The notes under the pieces are model-generated. The model made no database searches. It was not told the origin of the DNA and was given only the letters and a program-made list of their open reading frames with translations. Shown one piece after another: positions 34,340 through 45,332 of a DNA stretch of 64,000 nt (within the stretch, counting starts at the first letter, position 1; every line of letters begins with the position of its first letter). Origin of the DNA: Amblyomma americanum (lineage: Eukaryota; Arthropoda; Arachnida; Ixodida; Ixodidae); contig NC_135507.1 in the NCBI RefSeq assembly GCF_052857255.1, positions 78,164,850 through 78,228,849 on the forward strand, given 5' to 3'. Made by a program: the position numbers and the translations under genes.

Positions 34340-35790
34340 GTAATTCTAGTTTACGTTGTTTTGTCCCTAATTACATCCGCACTTGCACTAATTACACTCT
34401 GAATTGCGCATTGTTGTCGCGATGCCTCTTCAACTGGCGTCAACAGAACCGACTGCGCGGTGACGGAGACTTCGGGCATTGGGACGCCAGTATCGTCCGG
34501 CGGCGACGGCGGTGATCGAGGACCGCTTCCGCAGACTTTAAGGGTCAAGACCGGCAGCGGCTTAACTACTCTGGCATCCTTAGTGGAACGTTTTAACGCT
34601 TCACACGCGAGCAATTTGCGTAACTGTGGTCGCCCACTAAGAACTCATCACAGCTGGAGCGGGCTTTTTCAGCTGTTAGCGAGGACAGGCTGTTTGCCCT
34701 GCCGAAACGCTCTTTACATCTGCTCATTTTACCTTTACCGTCGCGACTGGACATTTAAGTCAAAGAAATCGATGAAGAAGGACCCTCATTGTATTTTTCA
34801 ATGGGTGACTGTCTGCTCCAAGATCGCCTTTTATGCTGTGTTGACATCTTCCAAAAATACATATGTACGCAGTGGAAAACGTTGGGGAAGAACAAAATGT
34901 TTTAGGCCACTTCCCACCTTTTAACAGATCCTACGCAATTAACAGGAGCTTTTACTTTTCGTCTTGTTGAAGCTTGGCCTGCACACCTTGAATTTAACCC
35001 GCAAAATCGTGTTCATAAAAGAATGTGATAGGAACGAGAATATAGAGGGACGAGCTATGCGTGGACCTCCACTGATTCGCCGTGTTCGCCTGTGTGGATG
35101 GATGGAGGACAGCAGTGTCCCCTTTGAAACTGGGTGGTAGCAGTTGCCACCACGTTCGGCTTTTTTTTTGCTTAGTAATTTTTTAACGGTGTAATAAACT
35201 GGTCTGTAAATTCACCATTTTCTTCAAATACAAATATTAATCCTGCTCTTCTTCTAAGCTTAGAAAAGCTTTTTCTATCTTCATTGCGCAGATTCATTCA
35301 CATGGTCAAGGTGGCCTCTAAACCCTAGGGCCTCTGAAAGAGTGACTGTGTCTTCATCGACATCCCTCAGAGAGCGCCACATTCTTGTATAAGATGTTCA
35401 ATTCTTTCTACCTGTACCGAAAATTGCTCACGTGTCATCTTGTTGGTTAAATTTACTTTTGTATCTTCGCGTTCTAAGACAGCCCGATCTAGCTGTAAAG
35501 TGTAGGGCACTGACTCTTGAGATATCAGAAATATATTCCTTAAAGATGTGGTTTCTACAGCTTGCGTACAGTTCTACATTATTCTTTTTACCACTGAATT
35601 GATCCGGTTTTTACTGTCAAGGTTTTTTAAGAGCCGTTTAAAGCTCTTTATTTCTCCGTCGTTTCTTCCTGCATATGTGCTGTCAAAGTGAACAAAGGAG
35701 CGAAAACCTCAGAGTTGTTGCCAACGTTCCGACAAGAGGACTGGACTTCTTTCGTCTGCGCAAAGCATTAATCATTGGCGGGGATTAAAA
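34340..35790. other. Unassigned spacer sequence
   Basis: Open frames at 34351-34614 and 34460-34924 lack recognisable domains. The stretch 35098-35165 (GATGGATGGAGGACAGC then a T-run) resembles a LINE-associated interspersed repeat by eye. The rest is AT-rich with no supported feature. Confidence 0.35.
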
Positions 35791-35799
35791 AGTGTCATC

Positions 35800-38040
35800 C
35801 CTCCGGAGATGAAAGCCCGCTTAGGGTGAGGAGGGTGTGAAGTGAGAATGGTGTTAGGATGGAGAAGATGAATCTTGACCAGGCTTGATGGCTGCTAAAG
35901 TTGATTGACCAGCTAACCTCCTAAACTGTGAAAGGAAAAAGGCCAACTCAGCAGAAAGGATTCCGGGGTGTGGGGCGTGTAAAGATAGCCAGCGTGGCAT
36001 TGAAAGGTTGTGTGTCCAGCTGGGACGGGTGGCTTGGTATGACTGGCTGTGTTGACCTGGAAAACTCAGATGCGGGATTAGCCAGCATGGTACAACGAAA
36101 TACCGAAAAAAGCAAATAATAAATGAATAGGAGAAAACATGCGGGCGAGTTCAGAGAAGGCATGACGGGAAGTGTGTGCGGGGTGGAAAGGAATACGAAG
36201 ACATGTTCCTGACAAATGGGGGCAAAACTCTCAGTGCAGAAGCTAAAGATAAAATTGACCAAAGAAGGAAGAGGAAAATTGCAAAAATATTCCCTTAAAT
36301 GAAGAAATCAATGCGCTCCTCTACGCTCTAACTCAAAATCTACACCCACATGAATCTGAAGTGTATATCTCGCTGCTTCAATTGCTACTCGCGCTCAACT
36401 ATTTTGAGTTCGACTCTTCATATACCTTCAAGTATTTGGAACAAGTATGGACACTCTTCGCACCGAATCGTGCAAATATTTCTATTGAGCTACTGGAGTG
36501 TAAACATATAAATTCATTTCAAGAAAACCGCTCTGATACCTTCGTTACATAGACGAAATTTTTTATAATATAGGAACACGGATCTGAGACCCAAAAAGCA
36601 TCCGTCTCGCACCTTAATTCGTTCCACTCTGGCGTTATGTTGCCGTGCATTATTGTATAATGGAAGTCAATTTTCTCGACACTACCGTCGATTTATAAAA
36701 TATCCAGCTGAAAGCCACAGTCTACAGGCCGACATCAATACTTGGATTTCACTGCCCATCATCAAAGACATAGTAAACAATGCATGTTTGTAGGACAGGC
36801 AACGCGCCTGAGAACAATATGCACTGACGACGACCACTTTAAATCCGTTCTATCACTAGAACCACCCTAATTGGTAGAAACAATACTCAGAACTCCTTTT
36901 GTTAATGCTTTCCAACCAGCGACGGCTCTAAAACGAGTCGAGCTGCTTAAGAAAACAAACAAAATCTAACAATGAGTGGCCTCCTGCATTTATAACAAAA
37001 TGTTCGAACGCCTTTCTGAACATAAACAACATTCTGCCGGAATGCCATTCTATTATAACTGGCAACGATCATCTCACCAAAAATAATTCCCGACGCATCA
37101 CAAACCTCAAAGACATAGTACCGTCTGGCTTGATGAGGCACCCCCGCCGACAGTAACTGCGTGCTCTCAACCTAGAGGCAGGGCATGCAAGCACTTAAGA
37201 GGCGAAAATACGTTTAGTGCCCGACAAGCGACTTCTGCTTCGGTATAAAGACTAGCTTTAACTGCGCGTCGTCTGATATTATCTGATAGTTCCATGCTCC
37301 TACTGTCAGGAACAATTTATCGGAAAAACCTGGCAATTAATGAACGCCAGACTAAATGGTCATCTAGCTGACGCAGCAGTGAACCTATAGACGGTGGTGG
37401 CGGAACATTTTAATCAACGCGGTCACAACTTCGATGAACTTAAATTGTTCTTTCTTCAGTCAGGTTTCACACCTTCAAAGGACAGGAATCACGAAGCATT
37501 CCTAATGAATTTAAAACCTTACAACCATCAAGAATTAACATATCCAGAGGAAACTGCGAAACACTCAGGTACATTCCGGCACTGGAGTAATTCTTTAGGC
37601 AGGTCTGGCACATGGTCAGGGCAATCACCAGCTCCTCACACCCTTGCTTGTTTCTTTCACCCTGCGCTTCCGCCCCAACCCATCCCTTACCCCCTGAATG
37701 AATTTTTTTCTCTCTTCTTTGTTCCATTTTAACTTTAGCTTGTGTCCTGCTTCTCTTGTCGCCACTTCTCAAGAACACGTCTTCCGCATCCCTTTCCACC
37801 CCTCTCTCTTCCGCCCACTTCCTTTCATGCTTTCTCTGGACTCGCCCCATCTTTTCCTGCGACAGTCTGTGTGTGTCTTCTCCTGGTCCTGCGTCCTTTT
37901 CGCTGGTGTTTTTTTGTCTTGACCATGTTTTCTCTTCCTTTCTGGTAATTTTTAAGTTACGATTTTATTATAGTTATGATAGCTTTAAGTTAATACGGGG
38001 ACTCGTCTGTCTGCAATGAAGGTAAAATTGACCAAAAAAG
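35800..38040 (+). mobile_element. Penelope-like element with GIY-YIG-like endonuclease, degenerate
   Basis: The plus strand gives RHQYLDFTAHHQRHSKQC, FVGQATRLRTIC and TDDDHFKSVLSLEP (36725-36870), the RT-thumb region of a Penelope-like element. Further on, VPCSYCQEQFIGKTWQLMNA, RLNGHLADAA and VAEHFNQRGHNFDELKLF (37290-37490) match its GIY-YIG-type endonuclease. Stops interrupt all blocks and the catalytic RT palm was not seen. A C/T-rich 3' tail follows to about 37950. The 5' flank (36130-36262) is an inverted copy of 37725-37855, consistent with the complex terminal repeats known for these elements. TAAAATTGACCAAA occurs at both 36250-36263 and 38023-38036. Confidence 0.7.
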
Positions 38041-38429
38041 TTTTGACGTGACTACATTAGATCACATAGCAAGAGTGAGCGCATAGCACCTCAGTTGATA
38101 CCTGTACTTCATTTACCTCTCTCTATGGATCTCTATTTACGCAAAATTTAGGGGCCACCCGCTTGATGCAGAATGTTCGAACTGGTGTAGAATGACCTGG
38201 CATGTTCATGAGGCTAAAAATTATTCATTGCGATGTATCCCAAAATATGTGTCGGATTCGCACCTTCGGATGGGGGGTTCGTACCACTGCAGCCTAATCG
38301 TTGGTCTCATGGGGTACCGGATGGTGTGAAACGATTCGTCGTGCTGTGATCAATAGTTGTTAACAAATTATTAGCTGATATAACGAGAATATATAGCGGA
38401 TATATTGATGGTGGCTGTAAATCGCAATA

Positions 38430-39060
38430 GTAGTTCGAAATACATCAGGCAGATGACGCTGCTTGCGGGCTAGGAATGCAGTGGGCCAGGAAAGTTTTCA
38501 GATACATGTACATAAGAAATGTTGACATGAAAGTAAGAAAGCGAACTAAAATATTGACAAGCAGATATCTGGATAGCAGTAGGGGGGCAAATCAGCAATT
38601 ATCTGTTAAGAAAAGGGTTAAAAAAAACAGAGAGAGCTCTGTGGAAAAAAGGGATGCTGACGAAATCGGCTCTGAGAACATACAGGATCTTTTAGCAGGA
38701 AATTGCCCAAGAAAATATCTATGATACTAGTAGGGGATGCTCTTTGTTGTTTGAGGCCAGAGCGGGAGTTTTGCGGACTAAGACATAGAGAGTCAGGTAC
38801 TATGAGATAGACGCGTTGTGTTTTGCGTGCGGAGAGGAGGAGGAGACGACTGAAAACTTAATACTTTTCTGTAAAGGACTTCACCCTACAGTGGAAAGCA
38901 GCGGGGCTTATTTATCCAAGGCATTGGGGTTTAAGGACAGTGAAGGAAAAGTAGATTTAAATTGGTACAAGTAACCAAGCGGAGGCTATCTGATTGGTGA
39001 CTAAAATCAAGGCAAGAGTAAAATTTCACAAGTCATGGATAGGTGTCTTGAACCACCGCC
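38430..39060 (+). mobile_element. LINE ORF2 C-terminal fragment (same family as 33500-34330)
   Basis: Plus-strand blocks are WARKVFRYMYIRNVDMKVRK and RTKILTSRYL (38485-38570), YDTSRGCSLLFEARAGVLRT (38720-38785) and, after a frame change, CFACGEEEETTENLILFC (38818-38872), the zinc-binding end, then ALGFKDSEGKVDL. This order is the C-terminus of the tick LINE family whose ORF1 has an SGNH domain. It is broken by stops. It lies in the same orientation as 33500-34330, so both may be the two ends of one rearranged element that took in the Penelope-like element. Confidence 0.65.
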
Positions 39061-39069
39061 TGATTTAAA

Positions 39070-39869
39070 CGGCTCAGCCTTGTCCCTGCATCCATCCGCC
39101 AGTCCATTCACCTGTCAGTTCATCCGTCCATCCATCCAGGAGGGAGCCATGTACCTCTTGCTTTGGGTGAGGACATTTCGGTACAAGGTTGCTTAAAAAG
39201 CCTAAAACGGCTGTCAGCCGTAGTGGGCGACGATTTCTGCTTTTCTATAGAGAGAGTAGATAAGGCTGGAAAACGGGAGCACAAAGGGAACTGCAGGGAT
39301 GGGCTTGGGAGCATTGTATGAATTAGTTTTTCTCAGAAGAAAAAAATATCCTAGTGCAGGTTTGAGGGGATCATTGGCATCTATCTCGCCTCCCTTTCCA
39401 CCAGCGCTTTTGTTAGAAGCACCCGAATTTGGAAGAAAAGGCTGCTGCAGCAACGGTGCTTGCAAAGGGGCATTGTGCTCTTTCAACAGCCGCACAGCAG
39501 CACGCGATCTTAAAAGCTGGCGGCAGCCGACCAACGATTAGCCCCTCTATCTTCTACCACTCATCCCGATGGCACACGAAAGTTGAAGCACCTGCAGGCT
39601 CCCTACACAAAAGCAGGTCACTGGGCTACGGCAGTGGGGTGGGGGGGGAGGAAAAATGGCGCGATTTCCACGAAAACCCCAGAAATGGCAACTCTGAAAT
39701 TTAGCGGGTGTCGGCAAGGGGTACGTCCGAGGATGTCCCCATCAGTAAGCAATGCTGTACATGTAGGCTCCCAAAGGCGGACCGGAAAGCGAGAAATGTC
39801 ATGTAGGCTTGTCCCATTTTGATTCAGCGGCGTCGCGCGAAGCTTGCGCACTCGGTCTGGCAACCAGCC
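39070..39869. other. Spacer, TCCATCCA-rich then unassigned
   Basis: A short CCATCCAT-type stretch (39088-39140) is typical of the LINE's 3' tail. Open frames beyond (39299-39541, 39429-39704) lack domains. A G-run lies at 39641-39650. Confidence 0.35.
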
Positions 39870-41248
39870 CACTCTTCCCAATGTTGCGGTAGGGTTGCTA
39901 GTACAGTTTCTGGAATAATTTCGGCTGCTATAAGTATATCTCTCGCATTGTTACCGATTTACGTGACACCGCAGTTAATCCGATTAAGTCACCATTTGCT
40001 CCCCATTCTACTGCCACCCCCTGGGATTTAACACTTGCCGGACTAATGTGACCGGACAGCAGAAAGAGGGTGAGAATGAGTCAAGGGGAAACTCAGTAGG
40101 CACCATCGGCAGGAGAGCCTCCCTTCAAAGTGTATTTTCCGATTCTATGTTTGTGGTATGCGAATTCAGTTCGTTCATTCTTAGGGCTAGGAGTGCCGAG
40201 ACACCGGGTCTGTAGCGCTTGGACAAAACCTCGTCTGCTTATCTTTCCTGCTTCCCAACTTTGCCAATCACTTCAAAGAAGTTTAGGAACTTTCGTTCGG
40301 CCAGTACGTCGTCTGCTTTTTTCGTCCGCCGTGTCCGCTTGCCAACATCAGACGGCTGAACAGTTTCTAGTGACGTCTGAACACGTGATGCGGGCGCCGC
40401 CGACCAACCGTCCGTCGTGGGAAGGCACTTTTATACGAGCTGATGCATTGCAACATTCTTTTTCGGACGGCCGGTCTGCTCATGCCTGCCTCTCAACTTG
40501 TTTCAAAATTTTCAAAAGTACGTTCATGCGCAGTAAGACAAAGGACGAAACACACTCGACGCAAGAACACACTTTTCATATTGTGAACCAACGTGCCGAA
40601 ACGAAATTAATAATAAATAAATCTTGTCATCTCCAAACGCCGACTCTCGCCTGGAAAACGATTAACTAATATTTGGACATGCAATTTTCAGTTGTAACTC
40701 TGCAGCAGGAAAGCGTGATTCATGGACAAGGAATCCCAGTCCTCCGAGTTAGCAGGAGGAAACCTAACCTTGGCGGAGATTGTACAGGCTGTTCATTGTA
40801 CCAATTTTAGCTTATCACGAACCCCATGACGTGTCAGCCTTCGCAGCTGCACCGCGTTGTACATAATCACGTGTGATGAGATCACCCAAAAGAGCTCGAT
40901 TCCCAGGAAAACCCAGCAGCGTGGATGACCCGAGGCATCCAGAAAGCTTACTCGCTGAGCAAGATAAGGGAAGGGATTTCTAGGGCGTCTATAATAGACT
41001 AAAATAGAGCGTATACAATGGGAGGGCCACGCCCGATATAGGTGCGGCCACTGCATGCATCTCCGTGACCAGTGGCGCAAACCAACAGCGTGCCTTCTTC
41101 TCTTGCACGTGGTGCTATAAAGCTATCATTCAAAACCGTCGCGCACCGGTCAGCAACGGCACTGCCGAGACCGGTCGCTGGTGCTTGTGCGGTAGTGTGC
41201 ATTGCAGCTGTGGAAAGCTTGGAATCGAGATCGCATTTAATCTTCTTG

Positions 41249-41368
41249 ATGATGGCTGCTGGCGGAGAGATTTTGACCAGCACTGCGACGACCGACGACG
41301 AATTTCCCCACGTCGTCATCGACACGAATTCCCAGACGGAATACACCCGCGGCAAGTTCCTCGGCGAG
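41249..41368 (+). pseudogene. Right PLK exon A (N-terminus)
   Basis: It starts ATGATGGCTGCT and encodes MMAAGGEILTSTATTDDEF, then HVVIDTNSQTEYTRGKFLGE, ending at a GTATGT donor. The VVID...YTRGKFLG segment is the first beta strand before the glycine loop in PLKs. The frame is open upstream to 41072, so the start is chosen by position. The exon itself is intact. I found no left-arm equivalent. Confidence 0.75.
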
Positions 41369-41636
41369 GTATGTCGCCTTATGACAACGGGCACGGTACT
41401 TTCTATACCGCAGGACGTGCAAGTACCCTTTTGGCATAGCGTGATTATAACAGCAACCCGTATAAGAAACCAGAATATTAATTGCTGCTGTCGTTTCATG
41501 CCTTGGGTAAAACGCAAATAAGGCTTCAGGGCCCACACGCTGTGCGAGTAGGTTTTATGTACAGCTTTTGGCAAACGTAGCCATGCCCCGGAAGTTATTA
41601 GTGCGCAGCAAGAATGGCGCCCCATATGCTCAGTAT

Positions 41637-42297
41637 ACAGGGTGTTTCACCTAAGATTTCAGACAATTTTGTAAATTAGGCTTTTTCATTTAGAACACCG
41701 CTTTTGCGGCATAGCATTGCGAGCGGCGGAGTACGCCAGAATACAGGTAAAATGTGCGAATTAGCAGGCTGGTTAACCTATACCTAACAGTTTACTTTTT
41801 AGCTATCGCTTTACGGTTCTATAATTATTCAGAGACGTGCAGCCCACCGTTAGCAATATCCATAGTAGTTTGTAGAATTTCGAAAACGCGGTTACCGTCT
41901 TCGCTCTGGCCGAACAAATTTTGGATACATCGTGCCTTAACAAACACATTTTCGAGAAGCCTGCAGGCAAAGCAACACCTCCAGTTTACGTAACTCATCT
42001 AAAAACCCAAAATTTGCTGGGCATGGCAGTAACGGCATTTTCGAAATTATAAAAACTGATAAGAATATAAGTTAGGGTGGGCTACACACCTCTCGTTATT
42101 AAAACGTGTTAAGATAATAGGTAAAATTAACCACTGTTATTAGTTAGCCACCCTGCTTGTTTGTACCTCTCAGCTGTATTCGGATGTAGTAAAGCATTAT
42201 AAAACGTTTTCCTAAAAATGCCTCAAAAAACGGTCTTCTAATTCAAAATGCATGCTTTTAAAAATTTTGTGAAGTTGTAGGTCGAACACCTTGGACT
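41637..42297. repeat. Long foldback element, right arm
   Basis: Self-complementary: it starts TACAGGGTGTTTCACC and ends GGTCGAACACCTTGGAC, with arms of about 300 bp centred near 41965. It corresponds to 26987-27655 in the left arm, flanked by matching sequence on both sides, so it was present before the duplication. Confidence 0.75.
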
Positions 42298-42799
42298 TGC
42301 AAAGTGACGGCAACCCTCAAAGCGGTGTCACATGTCCGGCGAGCACCGGATGCATCAAACCGCATAGATATATCCACAGCGTCCGGCGTGCCCGCTCCGG
42401 CTGAAAGCGGCAGCCAATGCCACCGCGTAGAGCGCCAACTTCGTGGTGACGTAGGGGTGCTCTTCTCGGCACCGGCCTGCCAGCGTGCAATGCCGGCAGC
42501 CGGCGCCTGAAAAATGCGCTAATATTGTTTGTTCACGTTCATTACACGCCCTGAGAGAGAGGAATGTCAAAAATAAGTTACTTTTGACAATCATTGGTCA
42601 ATTCCGAGGCTGGTGGGAGTGATGACAGCGATACAAGCAAATTTCTTCCTATAGCCGCTTTGCTGTTTCGGCTCGCCTGGCCTACTGCTTGCTCCTCTGC
42701 TGTAGGTGGCGCGGAATTTGAGCATATCGTTATTTAATTATTAGACCGGGTTCACAATAAAGCGGTGATGATAGCAATGCCTTTATAACAGAGCGCTGG

Positions 42800-43390
42800 C
42801 CATTTCCGAAACACCTTCAGCGGCGGCATCGATGCCAAACTGGCTAGGCTTAGCGACGACCAGGCAGCAGACTAGTTTGTCGCCCGCGAGAGGGGCCCTT
42901 GCCGAAAGCTTGGCTCTTGTGCAGGGCATGCTGCCGCTGCTAGAACATAGCTGTCAGCCATTTTCAGTTCTGTCTTTCCTTCCGCCATGACTGCGATTGA
43001 AGCAATTTTGGTGCCACAACAACTTTGCAGCGGCCGCTGCCCGCCATTGCTGTGCGGTTCATCTAGCGTTCGCTAGGTCCGCTACTCATACCGACCATAT
43101 TTTAATTTTATTATGAGATAATGCTGCGAGGAGCTAAAGCGATGTCACGAGTAAGCCGCTTATTGTAGCACAGGCGACTCCCGAAGCGCCATCCGGTGCG
43201 GCTTCGACGCAAATTAGGCTATAGGCCTAGCGACGACCAGGGCAAGCAGGCAGCAGCGCCGTTTGTTGCCCGACGACTCCGCGGGCGGCGCCTTTGCCGA
43301 AACCTCACTATTTGCGCAGGCATGATTTGTTGCTGCTCGAATATAGCAGTCTTTCTGATAGCAGGGCTGTTTTGTCTTTCCTGGGCGGAC
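42800..43390 (+). repeat. Diverged tandem duplication of about 375 bp
   Basis: The stretch 42815-42985 recurs at 43185-43385. Shared strings include TAGCGACGACCAG, GCAGCAG, TTTGCCGAAA/TTGCCGAAAG and CAGTTCTGTCTTTCC/CTGTTTTGTCTTTCC. The block lies in right-arm-specific sequence. No credible gene overlaps it. Confidence 0.6.
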
Positions 43391-44316
43391 GTGAAGCGTA
43401 TACACCGAGGCACCGCTGTGCGATGGCAAGCTGACACCGGCTGTGGGCGGAGTTTGAGAGAAGCGGCGCGCCGGCGCTCGCCGTTCCACGCGTCCCTGCT
43501 TGCAGTGGGGCGGCAGTTCTAGCGGCGACCGAAGAGGCACGCCGGACATGTGTCCCCTGCTTTCAACTGACCTTTCGAGACGTTACAGACTTTAGTGGTA
43601 CAGTATTGTCTCCACTATAGAGCTGAGAATCAAATCGCGTTGATTAATTACTTTTGGCACAGACGGCTCTTGTAGTGGCCAGAATACGGTTGCTTTTCCG
43701 TTAGGAGTCCTGACTGCGGGTGGCTGTCATGAAGAAATTTTTTAGTGCGACTCTTCAATCAAACGATCATAAAACAGCTTGACAGTGCATCTTAATGCCA
43801 AGGAGCGTTTTGCGCTAAGAGACTGGCTCGCCTCAACCGTACCGTGAGGGAGAGGGCGTAAAAGGGCACCGGAATAATTTCGACCACGTGGGACCCGCAT
43901 CGGTTAGGGGTAGGATCTCCTTTTTCTGAATCACCCTATTCTTAAACTTAAGGGGGTTAAGGATTCTCCACAAATAACATGAACGGCTCCTTCAGGAGAA
44001 TGCCGCAAGTCGTTCTGCCCAAGTGGCCAACCCATATATAATCCTGCCTGGGGTATATATGTTGCTCGAAAGAAAGTGAAGTGGCGGTGTGTTCGCCGCT
44101 GTAGGGCCTCCTGTGAGAGAAATACGCTGCTTCTTCCTCGAGTTGTACTCGAGGTTAGTGTCTCTATATAGTATATAGAGAACACAGCACAACACAGGAG
44201 CGGAGAGCCGCCTCTTAAGAGCTGTGTTGTGGGCACGCAAAGGCGCCTGTACTCTCTACTCGGCCTTCCCCCTCCTCGCTTGGGAAGATTGGATATCCCA
44301 AACGAGGAAAATTGCT

Positions 44317-44598
44317 CTGACATCCCGGTGGACACCTCAACCGCGCAATAAGGGAAGGCAGGAGTGAAGGAAGGAAAAGATAAAGAGGTGCCATTGAAGA
44401 GTGCTTCAGAAATTTACACCACCCAATTAATGAATTTGTCAACGTGGGGATCTTTAACAGGCACCGACGTCGCTCAGCACACGTTCGCTGTTTGCGTTTC
44501 GCCTCGATTGAAACGCGGCTGCCGCAGCCGGATTCGAACCCGCGAACTATATCTTAGCAGCAGGGCGCTATAACCATGCACTGAGCCAGCGCGGCTGG
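44317..44598 (-). repeat. Ruka-like tRNA-derived SINE, diverged
   Basis: Head with CACTGAGCCAGCGCGG (rc of the A box region) and GATTCGAACCC (B box); body with TGCCATTGAAGAGTG and GGTGGACACCTCAACCGCGC. A short internal insertion (AATTAATGAATTTG) interrupts the body near 44427-44440. Confidence 0.7.
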
Positions 44599-44940
44599 TT
44601 CCTCCTTTGGGAGGCGGACGAAGGGTAGCTCGTCATGTGGACCGGACGACCGCGAATGTGCAAAGCCGGGGGAATTCTCTTACAGACATTGTGATTTTGT
44701 GAAGAGCTCTCATTTGAAAGTCATATTACTCAGTCTATTAGTTAATGCGATTCTCCTGTTTTCTGACGTCCTCTACTATACAGGCATTACTGTGCCAATA
44801 AAAGGCATCTTAACGCCTCAGAAAGGATATTGTGAGCAACTAACTGAAGAATTCCGCAGAAAAACTTTACCTTTGCACGTTTCCCGTGAATTTGTAAGGG
44901 CCGCCTCCATATTATTCCTGTCTGCTATGCTCTGTGAAGT

Positions 44941-44955
44941 GAATCATACCTTTGA
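44941..44955. repeat. Target-site duplication of the I-like LINE, 3' side copy
   Basis: GAATCATACCTTTGA, identical to 50810-50824. The empty site is visible in the left arm near 25610-25625 as one copy in inverted orientation, with one or two substitutions. Confidence 0.9.
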
Positions 44956-45332
44956 TGTCGTTGTCGTGTTGGGTTTAATGGCACATAAGCAGCTAAGGCT
45001 ATCATGCGCCAGGCTCAAGGTATATGAACACTTTTCTGTAGGTGGGAGGAAACATGGTTGTGTAGAGGACTTAAATTGCTATTTCGTTCTGGTAATAATA
45101 AGAGAAAGAAGAAATTTTATAAATGGCTAAAAATAAATGCTTTCAAGGAGGTCAGATAACCTCAGTAGCCATCCTTGGCTGGGCAAGGATCCTGAGGCTC
45201 CCAACCATTCAAATAACCACCTCAGCCCTCTTCTCATGGAATGAGAAAATGGCTGAAATGCATCCCATTTTAAAGCAAAGCTGTGGATCAAAGTTTACAG
45301 TTTCTGAAGAACATCTGCTTCTTTTAAAAAGC

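Larger units (their letters stand above)
33201..39869. other. Spacer (loop) of the inverted duplication, mostly retroelement
   Basis: Arm homology stops near 33195 on the left and 39870 on the right. Between them lie SGNH-LINE pieces at 33500-34330 and 38430-39060 on the plus strand and a Penelope-like element at 35800-38040. The stretches 34340-35790 and 39070-39869 are unassigned, apart from a TCCATCCA-rich stretch at 39088-39140. If the insertions are removed, the arms would have been close together. Confidence 0.6.

Noticed and set aside
34138..34515. Cys-containing 125-codon frame that looks like a small secreted tick protein
   Set aside because: Residues match the order of a LINE endonuclease (NG...DG...TNR, CGGKIAWDFG, QSTTD) in line with the block before it, and there is no signal peptide.
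40130..40669. 179-codon open frame in the right arm
   Set aside because: The left arm equivalent (31.5-32.8 kb) is interrupted and shows no domain or coding bias by eye. It looks like upstream non-coding sequence of the PLK copy.
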